A stretch of 64,000 nucleotides of DNA from Candidatus Omnitrophota bacterium (GCA_020429915.1 JAGQKV010000011.1:1-64000); one strand, 5' to 3'. Counted from the first letter of the stretch, positions 1 through 9,051 are shown. Numbers and translations are program-made. Notes: generated by a model from the letters alone, not told the origin.

Positions 1-53
1 CCCACATCGCCGAGGCCATTCAGTATCGGGCACTGGACCGGGCGTGGTGGTAG
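1..53 (+). CDS. YifB/ComM-family Mg-chelatase-like AAA ATPase, C-terminal end only
   Basis: From base 3 the plus strand reads HIAEAIQYRALDRAWW and stops at 51-53. This matches the conserved C-terminal helix of YifB/ComM-family Mg-chelatase-like ATPases, which typically end with a HIAEAIQYRSLDR-like motif. ComM is a helicase that helps integrate transforming DNA. Only 16 codons are visible, so the call rests on that one motif. It is one of only three plus-strand genes in the window and converges on the DUF2059 gene. Confidence 0.6.
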   Translation, partial: HIAEAIQYRALDRAWW

Positions 54-96
54 GTGAAGGCCCTGTTAGATCGAACCCGGAATCCCGGGGGCATGA

Positions 97-543
97 TTAT
101 TGCAATGGACCGATTTCTCTTTCGTACTTAGTTACTACCTGCTCTACAATGAACTGCCCCCATTCCTGACCTAAATGGTAAGACTCCGCTGAAACCTGTC
201 CCTGAACGCCCAATAACTTTCTGCCGACCGGCGTATCATAAAACTTGAGTATGGCTTGAATATCGGCCGATGTTAAATATTTTTGATAAATAGGAATAAT
301 CTTGTCGATCAATTCCGCCGTGTTGATGTCATTTCGTACTTCCTGCCAGAAACGGGGCGGGGCATCCGGCAACATGGCTTTGAGTTCGGGCATCAACTCA
401 TCGACCAGCTCCTCACCCAGCCCTCCCATACCGCTGATCTCCATCAATTGAATGACTTCCTCCGGAGAAGCGTCTTGCGCGAAGACCGGAGGCGCAAAGG
501 TCAGTACGGTTATCAAAATTGTTCCCACGATTACTTTTGACAT
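97..543 (-). CDS. Secreted DUF2059 domain protein
   Basis: 148 residues. A Sec signal peptide (hydrophobic core about residues 4-20, ending PVFAQ) is followed by a compact helical domain. The motif near residues 90-107 (TSADIQAILKFYDTPVGRKL) is the signature of DUF2059, a family of small periplasmic proteins of unknown function. A ribosome binding site (AAAGGAGAG) lies just before the ATG at 543. It stands alone downstream of the sugar-tailoring operon, 58 bases after the methyltransferase stop. Family membership is secure; the role is unknown. Confidence 0.8.
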   Translation of the reverse strand: MSKVIVGTILITVLTFAPPVFAQDASPEEVIQLMEISGMGGLGEELVDELMPELKAMLPDAPPRFWQEVRNDINTAELIDKIIPIYQKYLTSADIQAILKFYDTPVGRKLLGVQGQVSAESYHLGQEWGQFIVEQVVTKYEREIGPLQ

Positions 544-601
544 GTTCTCTCCTTTTTTTCATACATACGACATTACGGCGCTTTGTATTTCGGTCGCCGG
601 A

Positions 602-1897
602 TTAAATCTCCAATGGTCTGTAGTCCACGTTACGGGTCTTGCGGTCCGACTGATTGATGCGGACCTTGGGCAGCGGGAAGATCATCTGTCCCCCGCGATC
701 GAGAAAGGCCGCCTCTTTCTTTATGATCGCACTCTCGAAATGCCACGGCAGAATCAACAAATATTCGGGGTGGATTTGTTCGAGGGCTTCCTCGTTGATA
801 ATGGGAATGCCGGTCCCCGGCGTGTAGCAGTCGAACTTATCCGCGTTAATCTCCAGAATGGCCGGGATATCCGTGGGGCTCAAATCGCAATATTGCAGCA
901 GGACATTTCCCTTTGTCGAGGCTCCATAGCCGAGGACCGTGGCCCCATGACACCGGAGACTCTTAATCATCGTGATCAACTGCCGGCGATGTTCGCGTAC
1001 CGCATCTTCAAAGTCGGCGAACGGCTGCAGGGTTTCAAACTGTCGCAGCCCTTCACGGCAAAGAATTCGCTCGACGAGCAGCGCGGCCCCGGCATGCGAT
1101 GAATCGTCCCGTGCGAAGATAACGCCGAAGCTTCCGCCATTCACATCATTGAATATGACATCCACAATCTTCAGCCCCGCCCGATCCGCCATCCACTTGA
1201 TTTGTTTCATCCGGTAATACTCGAGATGCTCGTGGCAGATCGTGTCGTAAGCGGTACGGTCGATCATGCTCGGCATGTAGCTCTGTTCGATCAGCCACAG
1301 CCCCTCTTGATGAAGCAAATCCCGGACGTCGCACATGAACTCAACGGGATTCTCCAAATCATAAAACATCGACAACGCCGTGACAAGCTTGGCCTTGCCC
1401 CCCGACAGGCAGGCCCGCACTGTATCCGGATTGAAAAAATCAGGGATGACTGTAATATCGTCACGGTAAAACTCACGGAACTTGCCGGCCGTGGGATCGA
1501 TGCCGATCAGTCGGTATCGCCCTTCTTCAAAATTGCCCAGCAGAGTGCCGTCGTTGCTGCCGATATCGATCACGGCATCTCCATCGCGCAGATCGACCCG
1601 CCGCCGCAGATCCGCGACCGTCCGCACCAAATGTTCGGTCATTGCGGGGTTGAGACCCGACCGGTATCCGTACCGTTCACCGTAAATATAATGCGGATCA
1701 AAGGCATGCCTGAGTTGTAACAACCCGCAACACTCGGCGGAGGCGTCGTCGCATTTAACCAGTTGCAGCGGCGCGATCGGAACCTCTTCCTCCAGACGGC
1801 GCGGAAACAAGCCCGTTAAGGCCTGGCACCCCAGATCGACGACCGGTAACAGGTCCGCCGAACCGCAGATTCGGCAATGTCGGATTTCCTTGATCAT
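602..1897 (-). CDS. SAM-dependent C-methyltransferase of the NovU/TylCIII sugar type
   Basis: 431 residues in the three-part plan of deoxysugar C-methyltransferases. The N-terminal zinc-binding segment has Cys8, Cys11, Cys49 and Cys56/57. A Rossmann SAM domain has motif I at about 109-120 (VIDIGSNDGTLL). The C-terminal domain carries the YGASTKGN signature around residues 325-335. Known relatives methylate carbon 3 of nucleotide-linked ketosugars. It is last in an operon with a DegT aminotransferase and a GT2 glycosyltransferase, which fits modification of a surface-glycan or secondary-metabolite sugar. The GGTAGGAG site before the ATG supports the start. The substrate is inferred from family only. 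Confidence 0.85.
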   Translation of the reverse strand: MIKEIRHCRICGSADLLPVVDLGCQALTGLFPRRLEEEVPIAPLQLVKCDDASAECCGLLQLRHAFDPHYIYGERYGYRSGLNPAMTEHLVRTVADLRRRVDLRDGDAVIDIGSNDGTLLGNFEEGRYRLIGIDPTAGKFREFYRDDITVIPDFFNPDTVRACLSGGKAKLVTALSMFYDLENPVEFMCDVRDLLHQEGLWLIEQSYMPSMIDRTAYDTICHEHLEYYRMKQIKWMADRAGLKIVDVIFNDVNGGSFGVIFARDDSSHAGAALLVERILCREGLRQFETLQPFADFEDAVREHRRQLITMIKSLRCHGATVLGYGASTKGNVLLQYCDLSPTDIPAILEINADKFDCYTPGTGIPIINEEALEQIHPEYLLILPWHFESAIIKKEAAFLDRGGQMIFPLPKVRINQSDRKTRNVDYRPLEI

Positions 1898-1903
1898 AAA
1901 CTC

Positions 1904-2623
1904 CTACCGATTGCTCAGACTCGAATAGCCGCGGACTTTTCCTGCAAACGCAAAGACGGCACGCGCGTACTGAATAAATGTCCGCCACAAGTACGGATTG
2001 CCGCGACCGAAGCGACGCTCGCCGTTGACCGCCGGAAACTGGAGCATACGGTCGGTCTCTCCGCGTACATAATAAATTAGCCGCATACAATAATCCCCGT
2101 ACCCCCAAAAAATATCATCCATGGGCAAACGCTCGAGGACCGATCGGCGAATGATGAAAAAACCGTACAGGTGATCTTTGACGGGGCTGTTGAGCATTAA
2201 TTGAACGAAGACATTGAAGGACCGGCTGAGGAACTGGCGCCACACGCTACTCATCCCCCCGCCCGGGTAAAACCGGGAGGCAAATGCCCCGTCGTAAACC
2301 TCCATCGCCCCCACCATAAACGGCAGGTACCGCGGCTGGTGGTTAAAATCGGAGTCCATCACCACGAGGCACTCGCCCCGCGCCTGCTCGATCCCGGCGC
2401 GAATCGAACGCCCCAACCCCATACGCCGACTCGTTTCGATCAACGTCACCGACGTGTCGCGGCGGCTTTGCAGGGCCGCGACGGTACCGTCGGAGCTTTG
2501 ATCGTCGATCACAATTATCTCGTGTGCATAAGCGCTCAAAGCGGTATGGATTTCATCGATAAGCGGCAGGACATTGTCGCGTTCATTGTACGCGGGAAGA
2601 ATTACGGAGACAGCGACTGACAT
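1904..2623 (-). CDS. Family 2 glycosyltransferase (dolichyl-phosphate mannose synthase-like)
   Basis: 239 residues from the ATG at 2623, chosen because the protein then begins MSVAVSVILPAYNERDN, the usual GT2 N-terminus, directly after the aminotransferase stop. An in-frame ATG at 2689 would extend into the upstream gene. GT-A fold motifs are visible: IIVIDDQSSDGT near 37-47 and the metal-binding DSD at 90-92, followed by FNHQP as in DPM synthases. There is no C-terminal membrane domain, so it is a DPM1-like soluble or peripheral enzyme. It probably moves a sugar from a nucleotide donor to a lipid or sugar acceptor. Neighbours suggest an aminated, C-methylated sugar. Confidence 0.8.
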   Translation of the reverse strand: MSVAVSVILPAYNERDNVLPLIDEIHTALSAYAHEIIVIDDQSSDGTVAALQSRRDTSVTLIETSRRMGLGRSIRAGIEQARGECLVVMDSDFNHQPRYLPFMVGAMEVYDGAFASRFYPGGGMSSVWRQFLSRSFNVFVQLMLNSPVKDHLYGFFIIRRSVLERLPMDDIFWGYGDYCMRLIYYVRGETDRMLQFPAVNGERRFGRGNPYLWRTFIQYARAVFAFAGKVRGYSSLSNR

Positions 2624-2624
2624 A

Positions 2625-3758
2625 CTAAAAGAAACTTTTTTCCTTAACGGCATGACGTTTGACCTCACGGCAAATCTCGTGCAGGTCATTTTTCTCTAGG
2701 GCCGCATAAGTCGGCAGACACAAAATGCGTTCGGACAGGGCGCGGGCGACGGGCAGCGGATGCGCCTGGTAAGGCGGCATTTGATCGAACGTGACGAAAC
2801 CGGGCCGGGTCTCTATTCCGGCGGCAGCCAGGGATTTCATCACCTCGTCCCGCGTGTGTTCCGCGTTCTCGTCCAAGAGAACGGCGTTTGCCCAAAAGAT
2901 GGGATGTTCACTGGGTTTGATCAGTTGGAATGAAAGTTCCCGGTATTTGTGAAAAAAGTCGCGATAGTAATCGGTTATCATACGGCGGCGGCGGCACAGA
3001 AACTCTTTCTTCTGCAGCTGCGCCCAGCCGAGGGCTGCCTGCAGATTGGTCATCCGGAAATTGTGACCGGCCACCGCGTGAAAATAGTGCCGGCCCGGTT
3101 GCATGCCGTGATTACGCAGCAACAGCATCCGTTCATAGAGATCTTCACTTTGCGTCACCACCATACCCCCCTCCCCGGCAGCCAGGGTCTTCGCCGCCTG
3201 AAAACTGAAGCATCCCACATCGCCGATGCAGCCGGCAAAAAGCCCCTGGTATTCGGAAAAAGCGGCTTCCGCGCAATCTTCGACAACTTTGACATTGTAA
3301 CGGTTGGTGAGGGCCAGGATCCGGTCCATGTGGGCGATGGCACCGTAGTTATGAATAACGATGAGGGCCTTCGTCTGCGGCGTAAAAAACAACTCAATTT
3401 GGGACGGATCGAGACACCAGTCGTCGGCGCACACGTCGACAAAGACCGGCTTGGCGCCGACAGCCAAGACCATATTGGCGGCTCCGGCAAATCCGTACCC
3501 GGGGACAATAACTTCGTCCCCCGGCCCGACTTCCAGCGCCAAGAGGGCCAGCATCAGCGCGGCCGTTCCGCTGGAACAGGTCAAGGCGTGATCGGCCTGA
3601 ATAGCATGAGCGAATCCTTGCTCAAACCGCCGGACAAACTCGCCGTCCGATATCCAACCCGAATCCAACGCCTGATTCACCGCCACCCGGTCGGACTCGT
3701 CGATATACGGTTTGGCCCAGGGATATTTGAATCCGGATTTTTGATCGGCATCTTTCAT
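2625..3758 (-). CDS. DegT/DnrJ/EryC1/StrS sugar aminotransferase
   Basis: 377 residues, normal length for this PLP-dependent fold-type I family, which transaminates nucleotide-linked ketosugars. The PLP-binding features are present: SSGTAA at 62-67, Asp161 in VEDCAEA and the Schiff-base Lys190 in FSFQAAKTLAAGEGG. It overlaps the upstream membrane-protein gene by 4 bases and is followed 1 base later by the glycosyltransferase, so the genes are cotranscribed. The product is probably an amino-deoxysugar; the exact sugar and carbon position cannot be read from sequence. Confidence 0.88.
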   Translation of the reverse strand: MKDADQKSGFKYPWAKPYIDESDRVAVNQALDSGWISDGEFVRRFEQGFAHAIQADHALTCSSGTAALMLALLALEVGPGDEVIVPGYGFAGAANMVLAVGAKPVFVDVCADDWCLDPSQIELFFTPQTKALIVIHNYGAIAHMDRILALTNRYNVKVVEDCAEAAFSEYQGLFAGCIGDVGCFSFQAAKTLAAGEGGMVVTQSEDLYERMLLLRNHGMQPGRHYFHAVAGHNFRMTNLQAALGWAQLQKKEFLCRRRRMITDYYRDFFHKYRELSFQLIKPSEHPIFWANAVLLDENAEHTRDEVMKSLAAAGIETRPGFVTFDQMPPYQAHPLPVARALSERILCLPTYAALEKNDLHEICREVKRHAVKEKSFF

Positions 3759-4225
3759 GAGTTTGCAAAGGCCTCTTTCACCCGTTTGCGGGTAAAATAA
3801 TAGATCACAATCCCCTGAAACGTCACATCTATGAGTATCAAAAGAACCGTGGCCGTGGCGGCAATGCTGTCCAGGGAGAATTGTTGTGCCGGCTCCGGAA
3901 AAGAAGCTTGCAATCCCTCCGCGTGAATCTTTACCGCCTCAAACGGATGCTTCCAGTACACGGTCGTAATCGTAAAGATGCCGATAATTAACAACAGCTT
4001 CCGGCCCAGCTCCCGGTACATCAAGGTGAGGACCGCCGCCGTGACCCCAAGGATGCGCTGAAACCAGGAAAAACAGTAGCGGATCACGGTCAGCCAAGCC
4101 GGCAGATAGGCGTAGTTCTCAAAATACCAGGGCGTGTCTTCCAGCAAGCTGTGAATATGAAGAAATGAGCTCAGCAGGACCAGAATACACAAAATCTTGA
4201 CGCCGGCCAGCCTTGTTTTAGGCAT
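3755..4225 (-). CDS. Small integral membrane protein, first gene of the sugar operon
   Basis: 156 residues with about four hydrophobic segments (roughly 9-25, 45-70, 72-90 and 118-142) and a basic C-terminus (TRKRVKEAF). No family recognised. It overlaps the aminotransferase start by 4 bases and is the promoter-proximal gene of the unit, so it may anchor or assist glycan assembly, but that is only inferred from position. A TATAAT promoter candidate lies 37 bases upstream. Confidence 0.65.
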   Translation of the reverse strand: MPKTRLAGVKILCILVLLSSFLHIHSLLEDTPWYFENYAYLPAWLTVIRYCFSWFQRILGVTAAVLTLMYRELGRKLLLIIGIFTITTVYWKHPFEAVKIHAEGLQASFPEPAQQFSLDSIAATATVLLILIDVTFQGIVIYYFTRKRVKEAFANS

Positions 4226-4261
4226 AAAACCTCGTCCCGTAATACACGTTAAATGCTCCCC

Positions 4262-4290
4262 ATTATAGCATCAATCGGAACTTTTGATAA
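4262..4290 (-). promoter_or_regulatory. Candidate sigma-70 promoter for the sugar operon
   Basis: Minus strand TTATCA (4285-4290), a 17-base spacer, then a perfect TATAAT (4262-4267). It sits between the barrel gene stop at 4314 and the membrane-protein start at 4225, with transcription predicted to start near 4255. Confidence 0.55.
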
Positions 4291-4313
4291 TCGGCATAGT
4301 GCACGCCGGGATA

Positions 4314-5765
4314 TCAGAATTTGACCAGAAACTCCAGACGCACGCCGCAGGCGATTTCATCGTCCCGGTTGCCCGCCGGGCCGGACCGGTCGCGGTCATA
4401 AATCACATGCCCGTCGAGTCGGACGATTCCCCGCCGGCCCACCGCGATTTGATAGCGCAGTCCCGTCCCGGCAGCGCGTTGGCCTCCCTCGCGGGACCCA
4501 TACCGCCCTCCCAGCTCCCACACCAACTGCCGACGCTTGTTGGCGAAGAACCACTGATACCCGAGAGCGGCGCCGATCGCCTCGTTGGCCGCGTTGCTCA
4601 GGGGCGCCGGATAGCGCCCCAAGCCGACGGCTTCAAACAGGATACCGGTCCGGCTTAAGGGGCCGCCCGCGCCCGGTTCCCGCGACGCCGAGCGGAATTC
4701 GTCAAAGGCGGCGAAAGCGTTGAGGTAAACCAGATCATCCGTACCGTGCGGAGTCATCGACATCTCATTGAACAAAACCACACCCGAACGGTTATGAACG
4801 GTTTCGGTGGCGACGGGGATCGATCCCAGGACGCGCAGTGTGGAATTGATGTTACCGATGCGCTGCGTCGCTCCCAAGCCCAGATACACGCCGCTCCCGA
4901 GGGCCCGGCTGGAATAGACATAAATGGCGTCGAGCTCCACGGTACTCCGCTTCCAATCGATCTCGTTGAAGACCCCGTAAAGCATGCCGTCTGCATCGTC
5001 ATTGGGCAAATTGGTACGATTCAACTCGTTCGCCCCCCACAACACCGTGGTCCGCATATTCGCGACCGTCGGGGGACGGAGGTTGATTTTGGAAATCCCC
5101 AGCGCATCGATATTATCGTTGATCAGCATGCCGTCCTGGTAGCGGATCGGTTGCCGCCCGACGGAAACATAATAGTCCAGTCCGTGTTTGTCAGCAAGAT
5201 CCAGAGTGGGAAACAACTCGCCGAAGTCCCCTTCGAAAAAGAGGGTCGTAATGTCGAAGTTCAAATGATCATCGAAACCCTTGCCGTCTTCACGGACGGT
5301 TTCGGGCGCCTTGAAGGTATAGCCGGTGAACCGCCCCTCCTGATCAAAAAATCGCACACCGGCCAGGATCCGCTCGGTGGGCGTGAGATACAAATTTGCC
5401 CACAGGTCGAAGCGGTTCGTCCACTCGGCGTTCTCCTCCTCACCATCATAGAATCCCTGGACGGCCGTGCGGTAGGTGCCCCACGCCATCAGACTGGGCT
5501 GCCACACGGCGCCGGTCGGCAATTCAAATCCCTTGCTGATCGGCCCGGTCTTCAGAAAAGGATCACCGATCTCCAGGAGGGGTCGCGGACGCCGGGGATG
5601 CCCCTCAATCTGCAGCGGCAGCGGACGGTCCGAGATCCGGCTGAGGCTTTCCCCGGAGGAAGCGGTCATGTTCGCCGCCCAGGACGGGACCGCGTTTATC
5701 AATACCGCCGCGATAACCAACGACACATACCGCAAGCCTTTACTATTCAGATTCGATATTTTCAT
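4314..5765 (-). CDS. Outer-membrane beta-barrel (porin/alginate-export-like)
   Basis: 483 residues. The signal peptide ends near PSWAAN (residue 32), then long alternating beta-type sequence rich in Gly, Arg, Tyr and Asp runs to a C-terminal LEFLVKF. The terminal Phe is the usual outer-membrane barrel assembly signal. Sequence such as VSVGRQPIRYQDGMLI (about 198-213) resembles alginate-export/OprD-like porins, but I cannot assign a substrate. The start overlaps the multihaem cytochrome stop by 4 bases, so the two are translationally coupled. The pair could pass electrons or substrate across the outer membrane; that is inference. Confidence 0.72.
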   Translation of the reverse strand: MKISNLNSKGLRYVSLVIAAVLINAVPSWAANMTASSGESLSRISDRPLPLQIEGHPRRPRPLLEIGDPFLKTGPISKGFELPTGAVWQPSLMAWGTYRTAVQGFYDGEEENAEWTNRFDLWANLYLTPTERILAGVRFFDQEGRFTGYTFKAPETVREDGKGFDDHLNFDITTLFFEGDFGELFPTLDLADKHGLDYYVSVGRQPIRYQDGMLINDNIDALGISKINLRPPTVANMRTTVLWGANELNRTNLPNDDADGMLYGVFNEIDWKRSTVELDAIYVYSSRALGSGVYLGLGATQRIGNINSTLRVLGSIPVATETVHNRSGVVLFNEMSMTPHGTDDLVYLNAFAAFDEFRSASREPGAGGPLSRTGILFEAVGLGRYPAPLSNAANEAIGAALGYQWFFANKRRQLVWELGGRYGSREGGQRAAGTGLRYQIAVGRRGIVRLDGHVIYDRDRSGPAGNRDDEIACGVRLEFLVKF

Positions 5766-7561
5766 CGTGTTGACAATTCACTCACCGCGGAGACTTTACC
5801 GGGCGTCAGCGTTATGGTTTTCTGCCACAAGACCTGATGGCCGGCCACGATGGCGTCCGCCACCTCACGGGGGGACATCCCGTAGTCAAATCCCACATCC
5901 TGAATCTCATAGACCAGATTGACCGGGACCATGCCGGCAATCAGTTTGATATCGGCCCGGAAAGGCCCCTGGTAACCCCGCAACAGGCCTTTATCGATGC
6001 GATAGCTTGCCCAGTGGAATCCGTTGGGTGGAATGGTCTGCCGGTGTTTGCGGGAAGCCGCCGGCCGGCCCAACAGGAGCGTCGATTGCGTCGGCGGACG
6101 GATAAACGGCAGCGGGTCCGGGGAGTAATTGATAGCCAGCACCTGCTCCCGGTCCCCGCCGCGGAGCATGCGCGTGATAAACCGGGACTGCAAACTGTAT
6201 AGTTGCTTGTCGAGAGGCAACTCGCCGTTATGTACGTAGACCGAATGCAGGTCTCGCACATCCCCGTTGGGGTCCAAGTCCCCGGATTGAAAAACCGTCC
6301 GGCCTTCGGCATCAGTCACCGTCACCTGCAGAAATACCAGTCGTTCCGCGTCGAATCCCGTCGGGACATTATGGCCCGATGTCCCGTTCCAAATCTGAAC
6401 TTTAAACCGTATGCCGCCGGAGTCCGCCCGATCCACGACCACATCCCCCAACTGATAACCCACCTTCAACAATGTCAACCGGTCCTCTTCGGCCCGTTTC
6501 AGCAACAGCAAGTTTTCATTGATAATCTCGCGCGCCTCGTAGCGGTCGGCCACGTCGGCCCATCGCTCAGGAAACTCGTAGTCCGCGCCGACATTGTCCT
6601 CAAAGGCGTCTGTACCCCAGCCTTCGACATACAAAAACTGCAGCCACTCCCGCATGGTGGCAGTATCCTGAGCCGCGGGGTTGTGGGGAAAGATGCCCGG
6701 ATGGACGATGGAATAGTCAGGTCCGGTGAACATGTGATTGGTTCGTTTGCGCGGCCGGGTGGGCTCGCCGCCGATGACGGCGATCGGCTCTTCGTGATAA
6801 CCCGAGGGGATCCCGGGGGTCACCCCCATATGACAGTCCTGACAGGAAATACCGCGGGCTGCGGCCGGTGAAGACTTCCATTCCGAGAAGGCTTCCTCCA
6901 GCCGAAAACCGGTGAAATGGTTGACGTCGTGACAGCTGGCGCAGAATCCGGAGGTATTGATCTGGGGCATTTCGATCGCATCGGCGTGGATCGCGCGCCC
7001 CTCTTCTCCACGTACCGGATTGACATCATACTCGCCGCTTTCGATTACGCGTTTGAGTTCGCTATTGTCATGCGGACCGTATACCGGCGAGTAGATATCT
7101 CCTTTTTCGGGGGACATGCGGCCGCTGACCTTGCCGTAGGGAATCGGCCGGCGGTGGCAAACGACGCAGGTAATGCCTTCCCGCGCGACCGGATGCCGGT
7201 CCATGCCGGACATAAAAACATCTTCATTCATGTCCAACCCGACCGGTGTGTGGCAACGCATACAAAAGTCACCGTTGGTCCCGTTGGTCAGGACATTGAT
7301 CTTGCCCTGCATCGCATTATTTACGGGGCTGATGACCGCGTACGCGTGAGGCGACACAGACCATTCTTTGTAGTGGATCGGATGGCAGGTTTTGCAACTC
7401 GCTGCGGAGGGAACCGGACTCTCATCGAAAAGGGCCTGGTGGGGATCCGGACTACCGTACTGGGCCCGGACCGTAGCCGGCAAGCATAAGGTCATGAACC
7501 ACAACGAGGCCGCAAGGAGATAAGTACGACCCGGAGATGACAGCGAATACAGAGACAACAT
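5762..7561 (-). CDS. Secreted pentahaem cytochrome c
   Basis: 599 residues from the ATG at 7561, chosen because it gives a clean signal peptide (hydrophobic core about 13-29, cleavage near VRA-Q). Five CxxCH haem attachment motifs lie at about residues 56-60, 100-104, 132-136, 207-211 and 240-244, with many extra His residues suiting bis-His ligation. The remaining 350 residues hold no haem motif and look beta-rich (for example VQIWNGTSGHNVPTGFD). This resembles cytochrome c554/multihaem redox proteins with an extra domain. It overlaps the barrel gene by 4 bases and follows YceI. The role is periplasmic or outer-surface electron transfer; the partner is unknown. Confidence 0.85.
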   Translation of the reverse strand: MLSLYSLSSPGRTYLLAASLWFMTLCLPATVRAQYGSPDPHQALFDESPVPSAASCKTCHPIHYKEWSVSPHAYAVISPVNNAMQGKINVLTNGTNGDFCMRCHTPVGLDMNEDVFMSGMDRHPVAREGITCVVCHRRPIPYGKVSGRMSPEKGDIYSPVYGPHDNSELKRVIESGEYDVNPVRGEEGRAIHADAIEMPQINTSGFCASCHDVNHFTGFRLEEAFSEWKSSPAAARGISCQDCHMGVTPGIPSGYHEEPIAVIGGEPTRPRKRTNHMFTGPDYSIVHPGIFPHNPAAQDTATMREWLQFLYVEGWGTDAFEDNVGADYEFPERWADVADRYEAREIINENLLLLKRAEEDRLTLLKVGYQLGDVVVDRADSGGIRFKVQIWNGTSGHNVPTGFDAERLVFLQVTVTDAEGRTVFQSGDLDPNGDVRDLHSVYVHNGELPLDKQLYSLQSRFITRMLRGGDREQVLAINYSPDPLPFIRPPTQSTLLLGRPAASRKHRQTIPPNGFHWASYRIDKGLLRGYQGPFRADIKLIAGMVPVNLVYEIQDVGFDYGMSPREVADAIVAGHQVLWQKTITLTPGKVSAVSELSTR

Positions 7562-7650
7562 CTTAATCAGCCGGTCATGTTTGGCCAAAAGGCGGAAGGA
7601 ACGAACATGGCGCTGCGCGGCGCTACCCATTTCATCCCTAACCGCACAGG

Positions 7651-8241
7651 CTATTTTAATAAGGCGATCTTCAGCTCCAGATCGACGGTTTCCCCGACGA
7701 TGGCCTTGCCGGTTTCCAGAATCTCGTTCCACTGGAGTTGATAATCAAAGCGATTCAGGGTCCCCGTTGCAACCAAATCCATGCGGGTCTGACCGTTGGG
7801 CAGCGTTTTCATCGATTTGCACTTGGCCATGAGGATGATCGGTTTGGTAACGCCCCGCATCGTCAGATCCCCGGTAATTTTATAACACTCCCCGTTCGGA
7901 TCCATGATTTTGGTAACCTCCCGGCTGGTGAAGGTAATCTCGGGAAACTGTGCCGTATCGAAAAAATCTTCACCGATGAGGTGGCGGTCACGGTCCTTGA
8001 TGCCTGTATATACGCTGTCCGCCGCGATGATGACAACCATTTTAGCCGCTGTCAGATCATCACCCGGCGTAGTCACTTTGCCTTCAAACTTCTTGAAACG
8101 GCCCTCAACGTCCATGAAGACCATATGTTTGACGCGAAATCCCAGCTTGGATCGGCCGGGCGCCAATTGCCATGTTGTTTCTGCCCAACAGGTTCCTGTC
8201 ATCAGCAGAAGCAACACGAGTGTAAAAATTCCCCGTTTCAT
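7651..8241 (-). CDS. YceI-family periplasmic lipid-binding protein
   Basis: 196 residues. A signal peptide (residues 1-20, TCWAE) precedes the YceI lipocalin-like barrel, recognised by WQLAPGRSKLGFRVKHM near residues 24-40 and the LTMRGVTKPI motif near 127-136. Known YceI proteins bind polyisoprenoids such as ubiquinone-8. A strong GGGGGGAGAGGA site precedes the ATG and a good promoter lies at 8300-8327. The cytochrome gene follows after 89 bases, so an isoprenoid-quinone-linked redox setting is possible. Confidence 0.9.
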   Translation of the reverse strand: MKRGIFTLVLLLLMTGTCWAETTWQLAPGRSKLGFRVKHMVFMDVEGRFKKFEGKVTTPGDDLTAAKMVVIIAADSVYTGIKDRDRHLIGEDFFDTAQFPEITFTSREVTKIMDPNGECYKITGDLTMRGVTKPIILMAKCKSMKTLPNGQTRMDLVATGTLNRFDYQLQWNEILETGKAIVGETVDLELKIALLK

Positions 8242-8299
8242 GTTCCTCTCCCCCCGAAGTTGTCGAATCAGCAGTTGCTCAATTATTATGCAGACGCAT

Positions 8300-8327
8300 A
8301 TTATAGCACTATTTATGTTTATGACAA
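8300..8327 (-). promoter_or_regulatory. Strong sigma-70 promoter for yceI-cytochrome-barrel genes
   Basis: Minus strand TTGTCA (8322-8327; 5 of 6 consensus), 16-base spacer, TATAAT (8300-8305; perfect). Transcription is predicted to start near 8293, about 50 bases before the yceI ATG. Confidence 0.75.
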
Positions 8328-8421
8328 ATAGTATATTGAGGTGTCTTATCGGGAGTTAAAAAGGGGGCCTGGGAAGCACTCCGGGCGGGAAGGCATGGGC
8401 AGGGCCGATCGGGGACGCCGT

Positions 8422-8640
8422 CTAGACGTTTTCTTTGATGATCACGGCCTTGAGTTTGGAGGAAATCTTCACAAAGGCATAACCCACAATAAACACGAAC
8501 AGTCCGACGGCGCCGTCAAACACGTCCTGGTTGCGGATGCCGATGAATACGATCGCCAGTCCCAGAAAGATCGGTAGAATGCCACTGCGGTACGCGGTAC
8601 GGCTGAGGTTCCGCAGCTCCTGTTGATTTTCAGACTTCAT
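8422..8640 (-). CDS. Small membrane protein, two transmembrane segments
   Basis: 72 residues with hydrophobic segments at about 20-35 and 41-58 and a charged C-terminus (KLKAVIIKENV). An AAGGAG site lies 6 bases before the ATG and a TATACT-like -10 sits at 8662-8667. No family recognised. It looks like a real small gene because of the ribosome site, hairpin topology and position in an otherwise empty stretch. Confidence 0.6.
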   Translation of the reverse strand: MKSENQQELRNLSRTAYRSGILPIFLGLAIVFIGIRNQDVFDGAVGLFVFIVGYAFVKISSKLKAVIIKENV

Positions 8641-8715
8641 CGAAATCTCCTTAGCGATCTTAGTATACCAAAAAACGGGACGATGAAAAGGAAATATCCG
8701 GCCTCGGGGGGAGAA

Positions 8716-9051
8716 TTACTCGAAGGTAATGCTGTAGTAAAAGAAGCAATATGTCAGGCAGATACAGAAAAGGATTTTCAGGGTGCCGCTGCTGATGCAC
8801 CAGAATGTCCGTCGAACGCACATACGCCGTCCGCGGTACACCAGCCTTTTGCTTTTAACGATGGTAAATACACTCATCGCGATGATCAAGAACAACAAAC
8901 CGTCCAGGGCGTAGATATCCCCCAACGTCATATATCCCAGGTCGATGACCGGAATGATGCTGAGCATGTACGAATAGAGAAAAAAGATGCAACCCAGCAG
9001 GATAAAGAGGATCGTGACAATATTCCGCACGGATGTTTTGAGACTGATCAT
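8716..9051 (-). CDS. Small membrane protein, about three transmembrane segments
   Basis: 111 residues with hydrophobic stretches near 9-33, 45-66 and 88-107, separated by a basic loop (KSKRLVYRGRRMCVRR). There are several Cys residues in the last third. AAGGA precedes the ATG. No family recognised and no functional motif seen. Two small membrane-protein genes in a row (with 8422-8640) may be cotranscribed, 75 bases apart. Confidence 0.55.
   Translation of the reverse strand: MISLKTSVRNIVTILFILLGCIFFLYSYMLSIIPVIDLGYMTLGDIYALDGLLFLIIAMSVFTIVKSKRLVYRGRRMCVRRTFWCISSGTLKILFCICLTYCFFYYSITFE

Noticed and set aside
7562..7732. N-terminal extension of the cytochrome gene
   Set aside because: The extra 57 residues are basic, unlike family members, and would bury the signal peptide.
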